In this document: in pieces, positions 47,820-59,370 of the stretch
Layout of the letters: the number at the start of each line of letters is the position of its first letter
Numbering within the stretch: position 1 is the first letter of the stretch
Source: Pilaira anomala
Lineage: Eukaryota > Mucoromycota > Mucoromycetes > Mucorales > Mucoraceae
Length of the DNA: 64,000 bases
Direction: 5' to 3'
Assembly (NCBI GenBank): GCA_025716855.1
Contig: JAIXMQ010000034.1
Location: 265,783 to 329,782 of the forward strand
Made by a program: the position numbers and the translations under genes
Notes under the pieces: model-generated
What the model was told of the DNA's origin: nothing
Database searches by the model: none
What the model saw: the letters and a program-made list of their open reading frames with translations, nothing else

Positions 47820-48177
47820 AAAAGAAATAAAAAAATAAAAAAGAGCGATATAAATAAAATAAAAAGAAATAAAGAGAGATATAAATAAAAAGTAAAAGTA
47901 AAAGTAAAATAGATAAAAATAAAAAAAAGAGAGAGAAGAAAAAAAAGAGAGAGAAAAAAAAAAGAGAGAAGAGAAAAAAAGAAAGAAGAGAAAAAAAAAG
48001 AAAGAAGAGAAAAAAAAGAAAGAAGAGAAAAAAAAGAATAAAAAAGAAAGAGATAAAAAGAAAAGAAAGAGAGAGAGAAAAAAAAAAAAGAGAGAGAGAA
48101 AAAAAAAAGAGAGAGAGAGAAAAAAAAAGAGAGAGAGAAAAAAAAAGAGAGAGAAAAAAAAAGAGAGAGAGAGAGAA
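47820..48177. repeat. Long purine-only (A/G) tract
   Basis: Nearly all purine on the plus strand for over 300 bp, passing from AAATAAAA-type repeats into alternating A runs and GAGAGA blocks. It ends exactly where the minus-strand Crypton coding relic ends. Mirror-repeat polypurine DNA of this kind can form triplex structures. Confidence 0.85.
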
Positions 48178-48178
48178 G

Positions 48179-50494
48179 CTATTGGATTGTCTCTTTTTCT
48201 TTCCCCTTACGACTTGGTTGGTGACTTGGTTGGTGAAGACGATTAAGTCCTTTTAATTTCGTTGAATAGGCATGTAATGACTTACATCCTAAACTATACT
48301 TCTGCTCAGAACAGAGTTTGATCGCACCTTCAGTGGTGACTGAGTCTTCTTCTTGTCTTTTGGAGATCTCGTTAATAATAGCCAAGCGCCGACTATAGAA
48401 TGCGCGCTCTATCAGTTGATATAATATAAATATATAAATAAAAGGTTAACATATAAGTAAGTAAATAAATGAAACCCTCATACCTTTCTGGCTTGATCTC
48501 CATTTAGATCCATGCAATCTAGTTATTATTCAACTCTACAACAGGCTTGTTATTTGTGGAGGGGCTTCCGGTGGTGTACCATTCCTCCCACAATTCTTGC
48601 ACTGTCGTGATATCTTTGCTTAAAGAAAAGGTATATCGGGATAATACCTCCTCATTTAAAACGTCAGAAGACGAGTTATCACCAACGATTGTCTCTTGTT
48701 GTATTTCATCCACAGCAGTAGCAGTAGCACCAACAATAGGTGAGCGAGACCTCTGGATAGATACCATTTGATGGATTTGCTCAATGAAGCCTCGCATCTC
48801 CTTCAACTCTTCTTGATTGTTGTTTTGTTGCTTGAAAAAAGCGACCATCTCTTGGAATCGTTGTTCCACAAAAGGCAAGGTCTCATTCAACGCAATGACG
48901 CTGGGGTATCTTCTTCATCCATTCTTCTTAACAGCGCCACAGAAAATTCTTCAAACAAAGTGCAATTGAAAGCATTGTGCTTGGAAATTTCATTTTCAGG
49001 ATCCTCAAGTCTCAGCAAAACAGCATCTTGTAGAATTATCCTCTTCATTTCCACCAACATCTCCAAAAACCGACGACCAGAAATACTTGAATTATAAGCA
49101 GAATATTTTCATCTGTTATTCTTCTGAGCCAGTAATCGGCAAAAGGGAAAATCATATCCTTCAGCTCTGAAGGAGGCTCAATGCCAGCACGAGATAGCCA
49201 AAATGTACCTCTAGTACCTGGGTGTCCATTACAGATTCTAATAGCAGGCTTAGGCAAGTTTGCCAAATAGGAACGTTCCATGGCACCTTTTTTCCAACCA
49301 CCCATACACGTCAAATCATTAATTGAGGCGCCATTAGCTTCTGCAATTTTAGCACCAGAAGAACGCCCAGAATGGGTAGTGTTGCTGCTGATAATACCTA
49401 AACTTTTGAATGCAGCTCGAATCCCCTTATGCTGTATTTCAATTTGGATGTGTTCCGTACGAGGTTTTCTCTCTGTTTTCAAGAAGCAAATCTTTGACCA
49501 GTCAGCAGTGTTTTCAAATGATGGAAAAGGTTCCATCTCAATATGAAAACGGTAAAAGAAGTATAGTGCAGTTGCACCTACAGCACAGAGCGTAACATCT
49601 TTATGTCTTATGACACCACTATACTGAGGTTTGTGATCTTGATTTGTTTTACCTGAAAAGAACTGAATTAACATAGCATGACAAGTAGTTACACCTTCAC
49701 CGGGAAATTCATAGAAGCTAAAATTTTCAAATAAAGCAGATCTTAAGCTTTCACCTCTCAAAAGCATGCTGTGATTAAGCAAAACAGTAGCACGGTCACG
49801 GAAAGCGCATTGGCCACCTGTGCGTTTCTTGAGATAATACAATGACAATCTCTTATACTCGGTAGCAGTATAGCCATCATTCAAAGAGTTGAGGCCAGTG
49901 TCTACACATTGACTCTTGTTCAGCTCATAACAAATTTTTGAGAGATTAGACTCAAAAATAGAAACAGTAGGGCCTCTGGGATGTTTATCGCAGGTGGAAT
50001 CAGGAAGAAGGACACGCTGACGTTTCCATAAATGTACCAAAGCCTTGGTGTGCATCTTAATAGTAGATTGACCAAGAGGCTTGTTTTCTTTCTTTACATT
50101 ACCAACATTGGTAATGTGTTTCAACCAAAGGAGGATCTTGTCTTCAGTGACGCTACATCCGTCTAAGTAATGTCTTTCCTCGATACACCATTTCTAAATG
50201 AAAAAAAAAAGTTAATCGTTATACTCACTAAATATTAAAAAAAAAAAGTGATTATAAACTTACCATGAAAGCTTTTTGCTTAGGAATATAAGCAAGCTTA
50301 GTATTCTTGGGAGTCAAAGTATCATTCATGTTGATGATATCACGAGAACAGTTTCGAGCATCCTCTCTATTACGCGCATCTTGGGCTACAATATCAAGAG
50401 AAGGAGCGCTAGGGCCGCCAGTACCAGCAATATTACCACCAAAGAAAGTGTTACTGCTTTCAGGTTGATCGTTTTGAGCGTTTTGGTTATTCAT
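48179..50494 (-). pseudogene. Decayed Crypton: tyrosine recombinase with GCR1_C-like domain
   Basis: Cryptons are DNA transposons that move by a tyrosine recombinase. Exon 1 is 50494-50264 and a 70-nt intron leads to 50193, giving KQKAFMKWCIEERHYLDG and a catalytic domain with LLRGESLR (first Arg), THSGRSSGAKIAE (H-x-x-R) and MERSYLANLP (nucleophile Tyr). The frame fails near 49090, but another frame continues as SGRRFLEMLVEMKRIILQDA. A second shift near 48890 leads to VEQRFQEMVAFFKQQ and ITTVQELWEEWYTTG. A third, near 48525, leads to LHGSKWRS, an intron (48483-48409) and RAFYSRRLAIINEI, a GCR1_C-like DNA-binding domain. All catalytic residues survive; frameshifts make it inactive unless they are assembly errors. 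Confidence 0.8.
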
Positions 50495-51413
50495 TTAAAT
50501 TTTTAGTTTTGATTTATTGTTATACAAAATTAAAGAGACAAAATAGTAAAAAGATCGAAGTATTTATTTAAAATTTTAAAATTTTAAGACACAATATAAT
50601 TAGGGGTATTGCACTTATTTATTTAAAATTTTAAGACACAATACAATTAGGGGTATTGCATTTTTATCCCTAAAGTCACGTTGTATGAGTTCAAATTGTT
50701 ACTCCCGGGCTTTTTTGTGACCTCCGGACTGAAACAGGTTGTTACTTGGGCGGGATCTAAAAGTACCTTTGTACAGATACCTACTATATATATTTACCTA
50801 TTGCTAGTTATTTCCAGAAATACGCTTAAAAACTCTCCTTTTATGGACAATAGTCCCACCCATAATTTCTATATTTGTATTAATTCACGAAAATTACACC
50901 AAAAAATATACATATTTGTAAAAAATTGGAGGTCTTTTGTTGATTTCGTTAAAAAAAATCTTCTTCTTTTCATGAAAACAGATGTATGTTTCTTCTGAAT
51001 TGATAGAAGACAACTTAAATTATAAGATAATCAAACTTTTATCTTGATGTAATATAGAAAATGATTTTAAATTTTTTTATTTTCACTTTAAGGAAGTGCT
51101 TATATAGATTGCATCACACCCAAAGACTTTTCACCCATTTATAGTAATTATTTCACTCAAAAATGTCAATTTGGTCAATCATTGGCTAGAACAAGGTTTC
51201 AGTCTAAAAAAAAAGAAATAATAATAATTACACAAGATAATGATTACACCAGAAAATAAAACGATTTTGACTGGTTAACTCCTTGAACACAAAAAAAAAA
51301 AAAAAAATTAAAGAGTGTGAAAAATAAAATGTTTTGAGACAAATGATTAATTTTCGTCAGAAAATAAAATCCTGTAGTAAAAACTACAGGCAAAAAAAAA
51401 GAAAGAAGGGTTT
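50495..51413. other. Spacer with a short tandem duplication
   Basis: A unit of about 50 bp carrying TTAAGACACAATATAATTAG and GGGGTATTGCA occurs twice in tandem (about 50570-50615 and 50618-50664). A 105-codon frame at 50681-50998 is not recognisable. An A run lies near 51291. The Crypton 5' flank ends here. Confidence 0.55.
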
Positions 51414-52128
51414 CTATTGGTTTGAAATCCTCAAATTTGACCAGAGACTTCCAAACTTGTGAATATTCAACAGCCCGCGCTGTCCCAGATTTCCAAAGTT
51501 GTATGTCGAATGCATGTCCAAACGTTGCTTCAACATGATATCTTCCAAGTCATATTCAGTTTCTTCCCCAATAGGTTTCATAACAATGTTATTATCTACT
51601 GTGGTCAGAAAATCTTCAAACACAGGGCTTCGATAACTATTAAAAAAACGAGAAGATAGTGTAATACTGTATGGTTCAATTACATATTTTTGAATTATAT
51701 ACTTACCTCTATCTATTCTGACAATAGCACCAAAGAAGGCCATTGTTTCCGAGGGAGTTTTGTATTCAAATAGGCCTGTCGTATTGGCAGTCATTCTAGA
51801 AGCCTCACGGTAGTCATTGTTGTCTGCATTTTCGCGAGAATCAAATAACTTTGTAAAAAAGTCAGGTTCATCAATCTTCAACTGCTTAATGCCAGAACTG
51901 ACATCAACGACTCTTCGAATTTCTACCAGTTTCGACACAGGGTTCTTGTAGTTGGCCAAGAAAGATCCACCGCTGACAACATGATGGATTATGAACTGTC
52001 TGGCAAAGGCTATAGCAACATCTTTTGAAGGATTATGCCTGTTTGTTCGAAGAATTTCTTCCCGAATAAACTTGTTAAACTGTTCACCGTGTTCAGTTTC
52101 ATAATTGATGGGCATTGATGTATCCGAG
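51414..52128 (-). pseudogene. 3' part of a transposon-linked protein of unknown class
   Basis: A 233-codon minus-strand frame that extends upstream to a splice-acceptor-like TTTATAG at about 52129, so it is a last exon: in-frame codons before the ATG at 52115 read SDTS. The product contains YETEHGEQFNKFIREEI, NRHNPSKDVAIAFARQFI and a C-terminal block LLNIHKFGSLWS. I recall similar C-terminal regions in large TE-associated Mucoralean proteins, possibly of the KDZ type, but cannot confirm. Upstream exons are missing because an LTR begins at 52212. The same intron plus exon start recurs in inverted orientation at about 59371-59475. No helpful catalytic motif is seen. Confidence 0.4.
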
Positions 52129-52211
52129 CTATAAAATATAGATTGAATACGAAATAAAAAATAGTAAAGGAACTATAAAAATAATCAGACGCAAAATAAG
52201 ATAATTCTTTT

Positions 52212-53130
52212 TGTGGACAATCAGTAATTAATGAGAAAAGACTTAGGGTTGATTTATTAGATAAAATAAAACTGAAAGAACTCTTCTAAACTAAAATAAT
52301 AATCATCTTTTATATCTTGAATATCCTGATGAGTTGTGTTTGAATAAGGACCATCTTTTTGATGGGTTTAAATGAATCTATACCCAACTTTTCTGCTTTT
52401 GAATAAGTACGTTCTACTCTTTCGAATTGACCATAAATAATTGTGGATCCTATCTACCCGATTGGATAACAACATATCTGGTTCCTGACTAAAGATCACC
52501 TTGTAATTACTTACATGGTTGTTATTAGTCTGGATTCCGTTGTTACAGATTTCATTGGTAAATGCGCATATTTTTAAATTGACAAGAACTATTTTTCTAT
52601 CATACGACCTGATCAACCTTATTCTTAGATTGATATCATGTTTTCCCAGTTTCGGGATAGAATTGACAGTTGCTGGGATAATCTTTATTCCAACAATGTT
52701 ATTCTTTTTTATTTATTTTGTAAACAGGTTATATAATATTACTATTTAATATTAATAGATTAATAATGTATTTTTTCCAGTAATAGCCGTTCTTACCCCA
52801 ACACAAGGTAGCTAAGCTTGTATCGAGACTATTACCGGTAAATATCTCTTATTTTCTATTAATATGAATTGAGTATTTACTTTATTTGTATTGTTTTATT
52901 CTCAATTATATTTTATTATTTGATCTTGGTTTTTTACCATTGATCTTATTTTACGTCAATTTGTATATGCATTTGAATATAGAATATTTCCTTAGGTTCA
53001 AGATATTGATAATAATATACAATGTTAAACATGTATATTATTATGAAGATATGTCAGGTTTTTATTATAATGTTTAGTTTATAACCCTGATCTACTTATA
53101 TTTATAAGTAGAGATGACGCAAATACGACA
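52212..53130 (+). mobile_element. Second copy of the 0.92-kb LTR
   Basis: Begins TGTGGACAATC and ends ATACGACA, like the solo LTR at 40099-41015, and is nearly identical by eye with scattered substitutions. Its right end abuts a gypsy-type pol fragment on the opposite strand. It has no matching 5-bp duplication (CTTTT before, TATTC after), so this is a rearranged or recombined end, not a simple solo LTR. Its left end interrupts the intron of the TE-linked gene at 51414-52128. Confidence 0.8.
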
Positions 53131-54732
53131 TATTCAATATTTTTTGGAGAGTTGATTTCCTTTTTCAAGAACTGACATTTGGCAAGACTAATTTTTATGT
53201 TCCAATGATTTAAAATTTCAAGAACCTGTTTTACCTGCTCAATATTCTCCTCCCTTGTTTTTGCAAAACACAAAATATCATCCAAATAGACAATAGTAAA
53301 AGCTTGAACGGGACGAAGAATACTATCCATAAAGCGACAAAAAGAAGGCGGCGAATTGCTTAATCCTTGAGCCATAACATTGTACTCGAACAAACCCTTG
53401 TTGCGAAAGCGGTTTTTTCTTTATGCTCTTCCAAAATCGGAAGCTGAAAATAAGCTGATTTTAAATCAATAGCACTGAACCAACTTGCACCACTAAGTCG
53501 ATCAATTAAATCAGCCATCCTAGGTAAAGGATATTTATCCTTAATGGTAACTCTATTCAACGAACGAAAATTAGAACAAAATCTTGAAGAGCCATCCGGC
53601 TTAGGAACCACCACAGGTTGCGCACACCACGGAGATTTGCTAGGTCTTATCACACCTCTCTTCAACAATTTTTCAACCTCTTGATCTACGACATCATATT
53701 CCTTTGGAGAAAGACGCCTCCCTCTAGACACCACAGGCTGAGCATCCCCAGTTTCAATACGATGAACTACTAGCGCAGTAGTCAATGTTTGTAACTCCGT
53801 ATCATCATATAAAGTATGCATATCTTTCAATATAACTTCAATCTCCTTAGGAACCTCTGAAAATTGATTATCTACAATATTTCGATTAATACTAGATGAA
53901 TTACAATGAAAAGTATATTTAGCTAAAACTTCTTCAGGAAGCTGAAATACGGCTTTCAATTTCGAATTTGTTGAAACATCATTTTGAATTAACCAATCAT
54001 TTCCCAAAATAATCTTGAAATTTTGATTAGGGACAACCCTCATATATATACCACGAGATACAACATCTTGCACCTTAATATCAACCCAGACTTTGTTTCT
54101 CGAAACACCACAAGAATTATTTCCATGCAAAATCTTAATAGGGGTAGCCTCCAAAAGTGTTAAATTCAATGCTGTGACCGCGTCTATAGATATAGATGAA
54201 ACTTCAGCTCCAGTATCTACTAGAACTTCAACATCTTGATTTTCAATAACGCCATTGATAACAAAACTAGTGTCAGGATGTGCATCACCGCCCATAACAG
54301 AATTAAACTCTTGTGAATTGTTATGATATCCTACGACCTGATGAAAAAGATTGTCAGTAAAATCTATGTCTACGTCATTAATCTCTACACTACTACTACT
54401 ACTTCCTTTTGACTGCGATTGACCAGCATGAGATATTTGCTGCGCATTGTTACGATAAGACTTCTTGGACCCAGAAGCTTGCTTCTTCAACGCCTTAGCT
54501 TGTGCTAAATAATTACAATCAGCCATGAGATGTCCAGTATTCTTACAAACGAAACAACTTTTATCTCCACGTCCCCTATTATTTGGTTTCTTCGAATTAC
54601 CAGAACCACCAGAATAAGAAGACTTTTTATTATCTCTAAATCGTTGAGCATTAACTTGAACATCAATATCCATAGGGTCATGAACCGTACCAGGAACATT
54701 AACGTTTGGAACACTCAACCGTTCGTTATGAC
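53131..54732 (-). pseudogene. Ty3/gypsy retrotransposon gag-pol fragment
   Basis: The minus-strand frame 54718-53360 begins inside gag and carries the zinc knuckle CFVCKNTGHLMADC, then an aspartic protease with VLVDTGAEVSSIS, then the reverse transcriptase start GVIRPSKSPWCAQPVVVPKP and FSAIDLKSAYFQLPI. A one-base shift near 53395 leads to the frame 53393-53131 with MAQGLSNSPPSFCRFMDSIL and the catalytic VYLDDILCFA. Capsid, the rest of RT, RNase H and integrase are all missing. It is bounded at 53130 by an LTR in plus orientation and at 54733 by an LTR end in the inverted orientation. The family is secure; the copy is dead. Confidence 0.9.
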
Positions 54733-54795
54733 TGTCGTATTTGCACCATCTCTACTTATAAAACATAAGTAGATCAGGGATATTAATTAAACATT
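54733..54795 (-). repeat. Inverted partial LTR end
   Basis: Starts TGTCGTATTTGCACCATCTC and continues with TAAGTAGATCAGGG, the reverse complement of the last 60 bp or so of the LTRs at 40099 and 52212 (whose ends read ...ATACGACA). It diverges after about 54795. With the LTR ending at 53130 it forms an inverted pair around the gag-pol fragment. Confidence 0.75.
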
Positions 54796-54802
54796 CACCG
54801 TA

Positions 54803-55060
54803 ATAAAAAAAACCCTGAATAAAACCTGAATAAAACCGGAATATTACGGGTTGAAAACTCGAAATTTTACCAGTTTTCGGAATTCTCAGCACTGAATTTT
54901 TCAGGTTTAATTCAGGTTTTATTACGAATTCTCACAACTGAATTTCAGTTTTTATTCAGCCTTTATTCAGCTTTTATTCAACATTATTTAGTATTTATTC
55001 AGCTTTTATTCAGTGTTTTTTGACTGAATCCACAGGGTCTATTCAGTTCTTTTTCAGTTC
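54803..55060. repeat. Dispersed repeat, copy 2, with TTTATTCAG array
   Basis: The first 140 bp match 46546-46690. It continues with several near-copies of TTTATTCAG(C/T) (about 54940-55020). The left side has the reverse complement words (CTGAATAAAA), so the whole unit is a loose inverted repeat, as in foldback or MITE-like elements. Confidence 0.6.
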
Positions 55061-55129
55061 TCTCAGTTTTTTTATCCACTTAATAGTCTTATGAATCTTA
55101 TCAATAATTATTAAAAAATTTATTTATTT

Positions 55130-55596
55130 TTACTTTAACAATTCTTTTAACTCTTTCCCCTTCGCCTTAGATCTAGTGCCAGAAGCAATAGGGTTTCTGA
55201 CAAGAGGGCTTTTCTTTTTTCTTGAAGCAACATCCTTCTGAGTAAACTTCACGTTCTTCCTCTGCTTGCTGCTTGAATCGGCCAAAACAGGAAACACGAA
55301 TTCTTTTCTGTAAATTTAAATAAATTTTAAGTTAATAAAACTTAATGTAGCATTTCCAAAAAAAAAAATACCTTTGGCAGTACTGAATCTGAGCCCAAAG
55401 TACGAGAATTAGTGCGTGTTCCTGAGGCAGAAGCAGAAGCAGAAGCAGACCGTGAAGCAGAACGAGTAGCAGGACGAGAAAAAGAAGTAGAAGGAGAAGG
55501 AGAAGGAGAAGTCAAAACAGGGACAGAAACAGGAGAAGGGGAAACAGAAAGACGAGAACCAAAAGCAGAAGAAGGAAGGGGACCTACACTTTCCAT
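55130..55596 (-). CDS. Small Ser/basic low-complexity protein (uncertain)
   Basis: Exon 1 (55596-55372) encodes 75 residues rich in Ser/Pro with SPSPVSVPVL and an Ala-Ser alternation, ending before a donor-like GTATTT. Downstream, minus-strand 55306-55130 has a protein-like reading (KQRKNVKFTQKDV ... KAKGKELKELLK, stop at 55130) preceded by TTTACAG. The obvious splice leaves these two parts one base out of frame, so either the junction is misread or there is a frameshift. Basic and Ser-rich composition suggests a nucleic-acid-binding TE accessory protein, but that is only a guess. Confidence 0.35.
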
Positions 55597-55599
55597 TTC

Positions 55600-56895
55600 C
55601 TATAAACATATATATATATAAATTTGCCATAGGCTGTTTAACAATTGTTTAAATATCAAGATAAATAAATATGTAGGCTGATATTTAAGATAGGTCCCAG
55701 TGCCCTGTAGGCTCAGTTTTAGCGTTAGGAATTTGAAATTTTGGGAGCGTTTGTAAAAAAATTTAATCTAAATAGATAAAAAAAAATTAAGTTCGGATCT
55801 TAAAAATTGCATTCGGAAATTTAAAATTTTTAACTTGTACCTATCAGGCTACTGATTGATGCGAAAACTGTTAGAAAACTATCAAAAAAAAAGTATAAGT
55901 TTAGTTTTTACTCTTCTAACTGAATAAAAGTAAAAAAGTTAAAATTTTTAGTTATAACGCGTTTAATTGGCCAAATATCAGCTAGATCAAGATAAACACT
56001 TAAATACACTTCATAACTATTAATAATTATAGCCAAAAATGATCTAGTATCTTCTCAAACTTTTTATTAATAACTACATTAATCTAATTGTCACTTGGTG
56101 TAACTGTTTCTGAATAAAACTTGACAACTGGAATTCTAGTGCAAATTGTATTGGTATTCTGAACGTAACTTGCAAAGATTAAGAATATAAAGTATGTAAC
56201 ATATTATGATAAGAGAAGTGAAGGAGGAAGAGATTTATCGTAGGAAAAAAAACGAAATTGTTATCGTTTTGGAACCCAGTTTAGTCACCTTCTGTTATTT
56301 ATTTATATATGATTTACGTATCTTATACAACCTTATAGTTATCTGCTTTTAATTTTACCCTTATCTATCTATCTTGCTTTACTTTGGATTATTCTTATTC
56401 TTTTTTTTTTATTTTTACACAAATACGTCAAACAACATCCCATTTTCAATTTATCAAATTATCACATTATTATTTTAGTATAAAAGGGGCTTAATCCTAC
56501 TATGAAATAAACCTTATCGAATTTTACCTAGAGATATCTTCTATCCCTTTGAATATTAATCTGGTTCAAATAGACACAAAGTAGGTTTTACAGTCGCCTA
56601 GGTTCTTGTGTTGTATTTAGTGATTAATCGTTTATTGTAGTCTGTTCTCTTTTGTATCGTTTAAATATATATAAAACCCCCTCAACTACCGCTACTGTCA
56701 TAATAATTGATTTGTAACAATTTATAGTATTAAAAGCGCTCATCAATTGATGTTATAGCTTAGGATTTTAAACATGCGAGACATGCATAAATAAAATATA
56801 ATTCATTAGTTTTGTTTTTACAACATTAAATGATGATCAATGACTATTATTTATTATTAAAGAATATAATAAGAAAATAGGTAAAGTTATTTAAT
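55600..56895. other. Non-coding stretch beside the Merlin element
   Basis: No gene is seen. A word TTTTTAAGATCCGAAC-like occurs here in one orientation (about 55790) and inverted near 60500, and CCAGTGCCCTGT near 55694 has a rough inverted partner CACTGTCACAG near 60560. These may be decayed outer ends of a Merlin element, but no clear target duplication was found. Confidence 0.3.
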
Positions 56896-58488
56896 TTATT
56901 GGTTGTTATTTCTACTAGGTCTAGTATTATGACGAACACGTGTGATTACTGATGTAGAGCTATTAGTAGCACTCGATCTACTATTACTCATTACTTCAGA
57001 AGGTAATTGAAATGAAGGATGAAGAGTAAGTCCTTCGTCTGCATTTGTACTTCCATCTTCAGGAGACCAAGTTTCATCATCGCTATCATCATCTGTTTCA
57101 GCATCAGTATCATAATCATCCTCTAATTGATAAGGCTGAAGCTCTTCTAAATCGATCTGTTGATTATCCCAAGCATCAGCACGAGTTATGAAGCTGTCAG
57201 ATAATGAAATAGTACCAGATGATCCTTCGACAATTACTTCACGGAGGCATCTTTCCGTTCCTGAAATCAACCCAGCACCTTGTTTAACGGAACGCCACAT
57301 GGACTCTAACAGTTTACCAGGACAATCACGAGCATTTCTGTTACGAGGACCAATAAATCTCTTCATGGGCGTCCACAATCCTTCAATTACGTTCGTGTGG
57401 ATTCTACTAACCTTTTCGTTACCCTGTACTTAATCTAAAGTGGCGAATCCAATAGAGTGATTAACTACTTCATGTCTGCTGAAATAGAATCAAGAATAAT
57501 TAGCAGGTACAATAGATCCGTCTTCGTGAATAGAATAACTTGGATGAAGACGAGAATAAGCCGACCAACCATCAGACCGAATTACAGACCCTCTTGCACA
57601 ATGAGCTTCAATTATTGGAAGAAGAGTTAAAGCTGAGCGATTGGGTACCGTACATACGAAAGATCGTCCGACCTTGAACTCGGGTCTATCTTCATGCTGA
57701 TTAGGACCGATGAAAGCCCTATTGGTCTCTTTAGTTTTTAAAGCTTCCACCATACCAAACACCCATACGCCTTCTGTATGGTCGAAACGATTATACTTTC
57801 TTTTACCAAATTTGGACTCATCGATTTGAATGTGATCACACTCAGGGTTTGAACCAAGGAGATAAACCCCATGATAACGAATGTAATCGCTGTGCATCAT
57901 GGCTTGACAATCTTTTGCAATTTGCCCAATGGTTGCACCATGGATATTTACAGCGTTGTAAATATCTACTATCTTGGCGGAGCGATAATATTCAAGCAGA
58001 ACACAGAATACAATGTTAACATTTTTCTTTTTTCGGTAGAACATCGTTTCTCTAGTAATGGATTCTTGTCTATCACGTTGAAGACCAGGAGGATTAGAAT
58101 CACAACAGCGATAATAGTATTGCGACTTCGTAACTCTATAATTAAAATCCATTTCATTCGTACAACCATTGAAACCACAGACATCACTTACTCTGTTGAA
58201 AGCACCAATACTATTTCTTAAATGCCTGTAATAAAAAAACGTTAAATTTCAATTATATAACGTTTAAACAAAATAAAAAAAAACTTACTCCCAAGTTGCT
58301 GTAGCAGTTGAAATAATTCTAGCATCTTCAATACGATTGCCAGCATTAGGTACACGTGTACTCCAAACTCTTACAACTTGACCTTGAACACGACCAGGAC
58401 GACGAACTTCAACAGTATTACTTTCAATTTGGTTTGTTCTTGGGCGACCACAACCTCTACGATCAGAATTAACATTTGATTGTGGCAT
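56896..58488 (-). pseudogene. Merlin-type (IS1016/IS1595-like) transposase
   Basis: Merlin elements are eukaryotic relatives of bacterial IS1016. Exon 1 (58488-58289) encodes a Gly/Arg-rich N-terminus. A 63-nt intron leads to exon 2 at 58225, starting in frame with HLRNSIGAFNRVSDVCGFNGC, a Cys zinc site (CGFNGC ... RCC). The DDE core follows: HIQIDESKFGKRKYN (first Asp), GVWVFGM, VIRSDGWSAY (second Asp), and HTNVIEGLWTPMKRFIG (Glu). Two in-frame stops separate the last parts: TGA at 57492-57490 and TAA about 27 codons later. An acidic, Ser-rich tail ends at 56896. All three catalytic residues are present, so decay is recent. Function as an ISXO2-like transposase is secure. Confidence 0.85.
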
Positions 58489-59370
58489 TACGAATAGAAT
58501 TGGCTGATTGAGTTGAGATGAGTAAAGTAAAGTAATGTGAAAGCAATTCAATTGTAAATAGATTTTAGTTGAATAAAGCAATTTAAAAAGATAAAAGGAT
58601 ATACAATTAAATATTTTAGAATAATAGTTATATGTTGAAACAAATTATATATTACAATTACTTACATGAACAAAAGAGAAAGATCCCCTATTTCAAAAAA
58701 AAACTTTTCATCCCATGCGAGTCACAAAGAGATATAAACCGCCTGATGTCATCAGAAATGTCGCTATTAAAAAATCTTCATTAACTCAATGGTTTTTAAG
58801 ATCAAAAATATATTTCTTTTACCAGATTTATGTAGCTTTTTTTGCTTTTTTCATACATACATACTATAGTATGTTTCTAATAGTTCTCGGTAGTTAAACA
58901 GGTAATTTTAACCAAGGTAATGAAACTCTATTTCGACTACAACTTTGCGATTTTGGATACAACCTAATTTTAAATTTTGGTGTTATTTTACTTTTTGCTT
59001 ATGTTTTCAAATATTAAAAAGCTTGTGTCTACTGATGTGACCAGACATGTTCATATAATACTTCACTCACATATTCACATATACACTGTCAGTACCACTT
59101 AATCTATTCTCCACCGATTACTAATAAACATTCGTTCTACTAAGTCCTATATACTATCGTCCAGTAATACTGATCCGGTAAATAGTAACATGGATTATCC
59201 GTTAACATTGACAGCCTCTGGTTATTCTATTTTAACTACACCAGGAACATGGGTCAATGTGACACGATGATTGGTATTGTTCTTCCTGCATCAATAACAA
59301 GCACAGACCTGAATAATGATTTACACTCAGTTTTGACATGTATATAAACCCTCCATATTTTTGTAAATAA
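58489..59370. other. Non-coding or unrecognised stretch
   Basis: AT-rich. A 60-codon frame at 58715-58897 has no recognisable motif. Around 59190-59270 one frame reads MDYPLTLTASGYSILTTPG before a stop, and may be debris of the TE family whose intron follows at 59371. Confidence 0.35.

Noticed and set aside
51637..51706. Intron in the TE-linked gene (GTAAGT...AATAG)
   Set aside because: The 70-nt removal would shift the frame out of the protein-like reading that follows, while the unspliced frame is open throughout.
52212..54795. DIRS-type retrotransposon, suggested by inverted termini
   Set aside because: The fragment has an aspartic protease and zinc knuckle typical of Ty3/gypsy, and no tyrosine recombinase between the termini. 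The recombinase nearby belongs to a separate Crypton.
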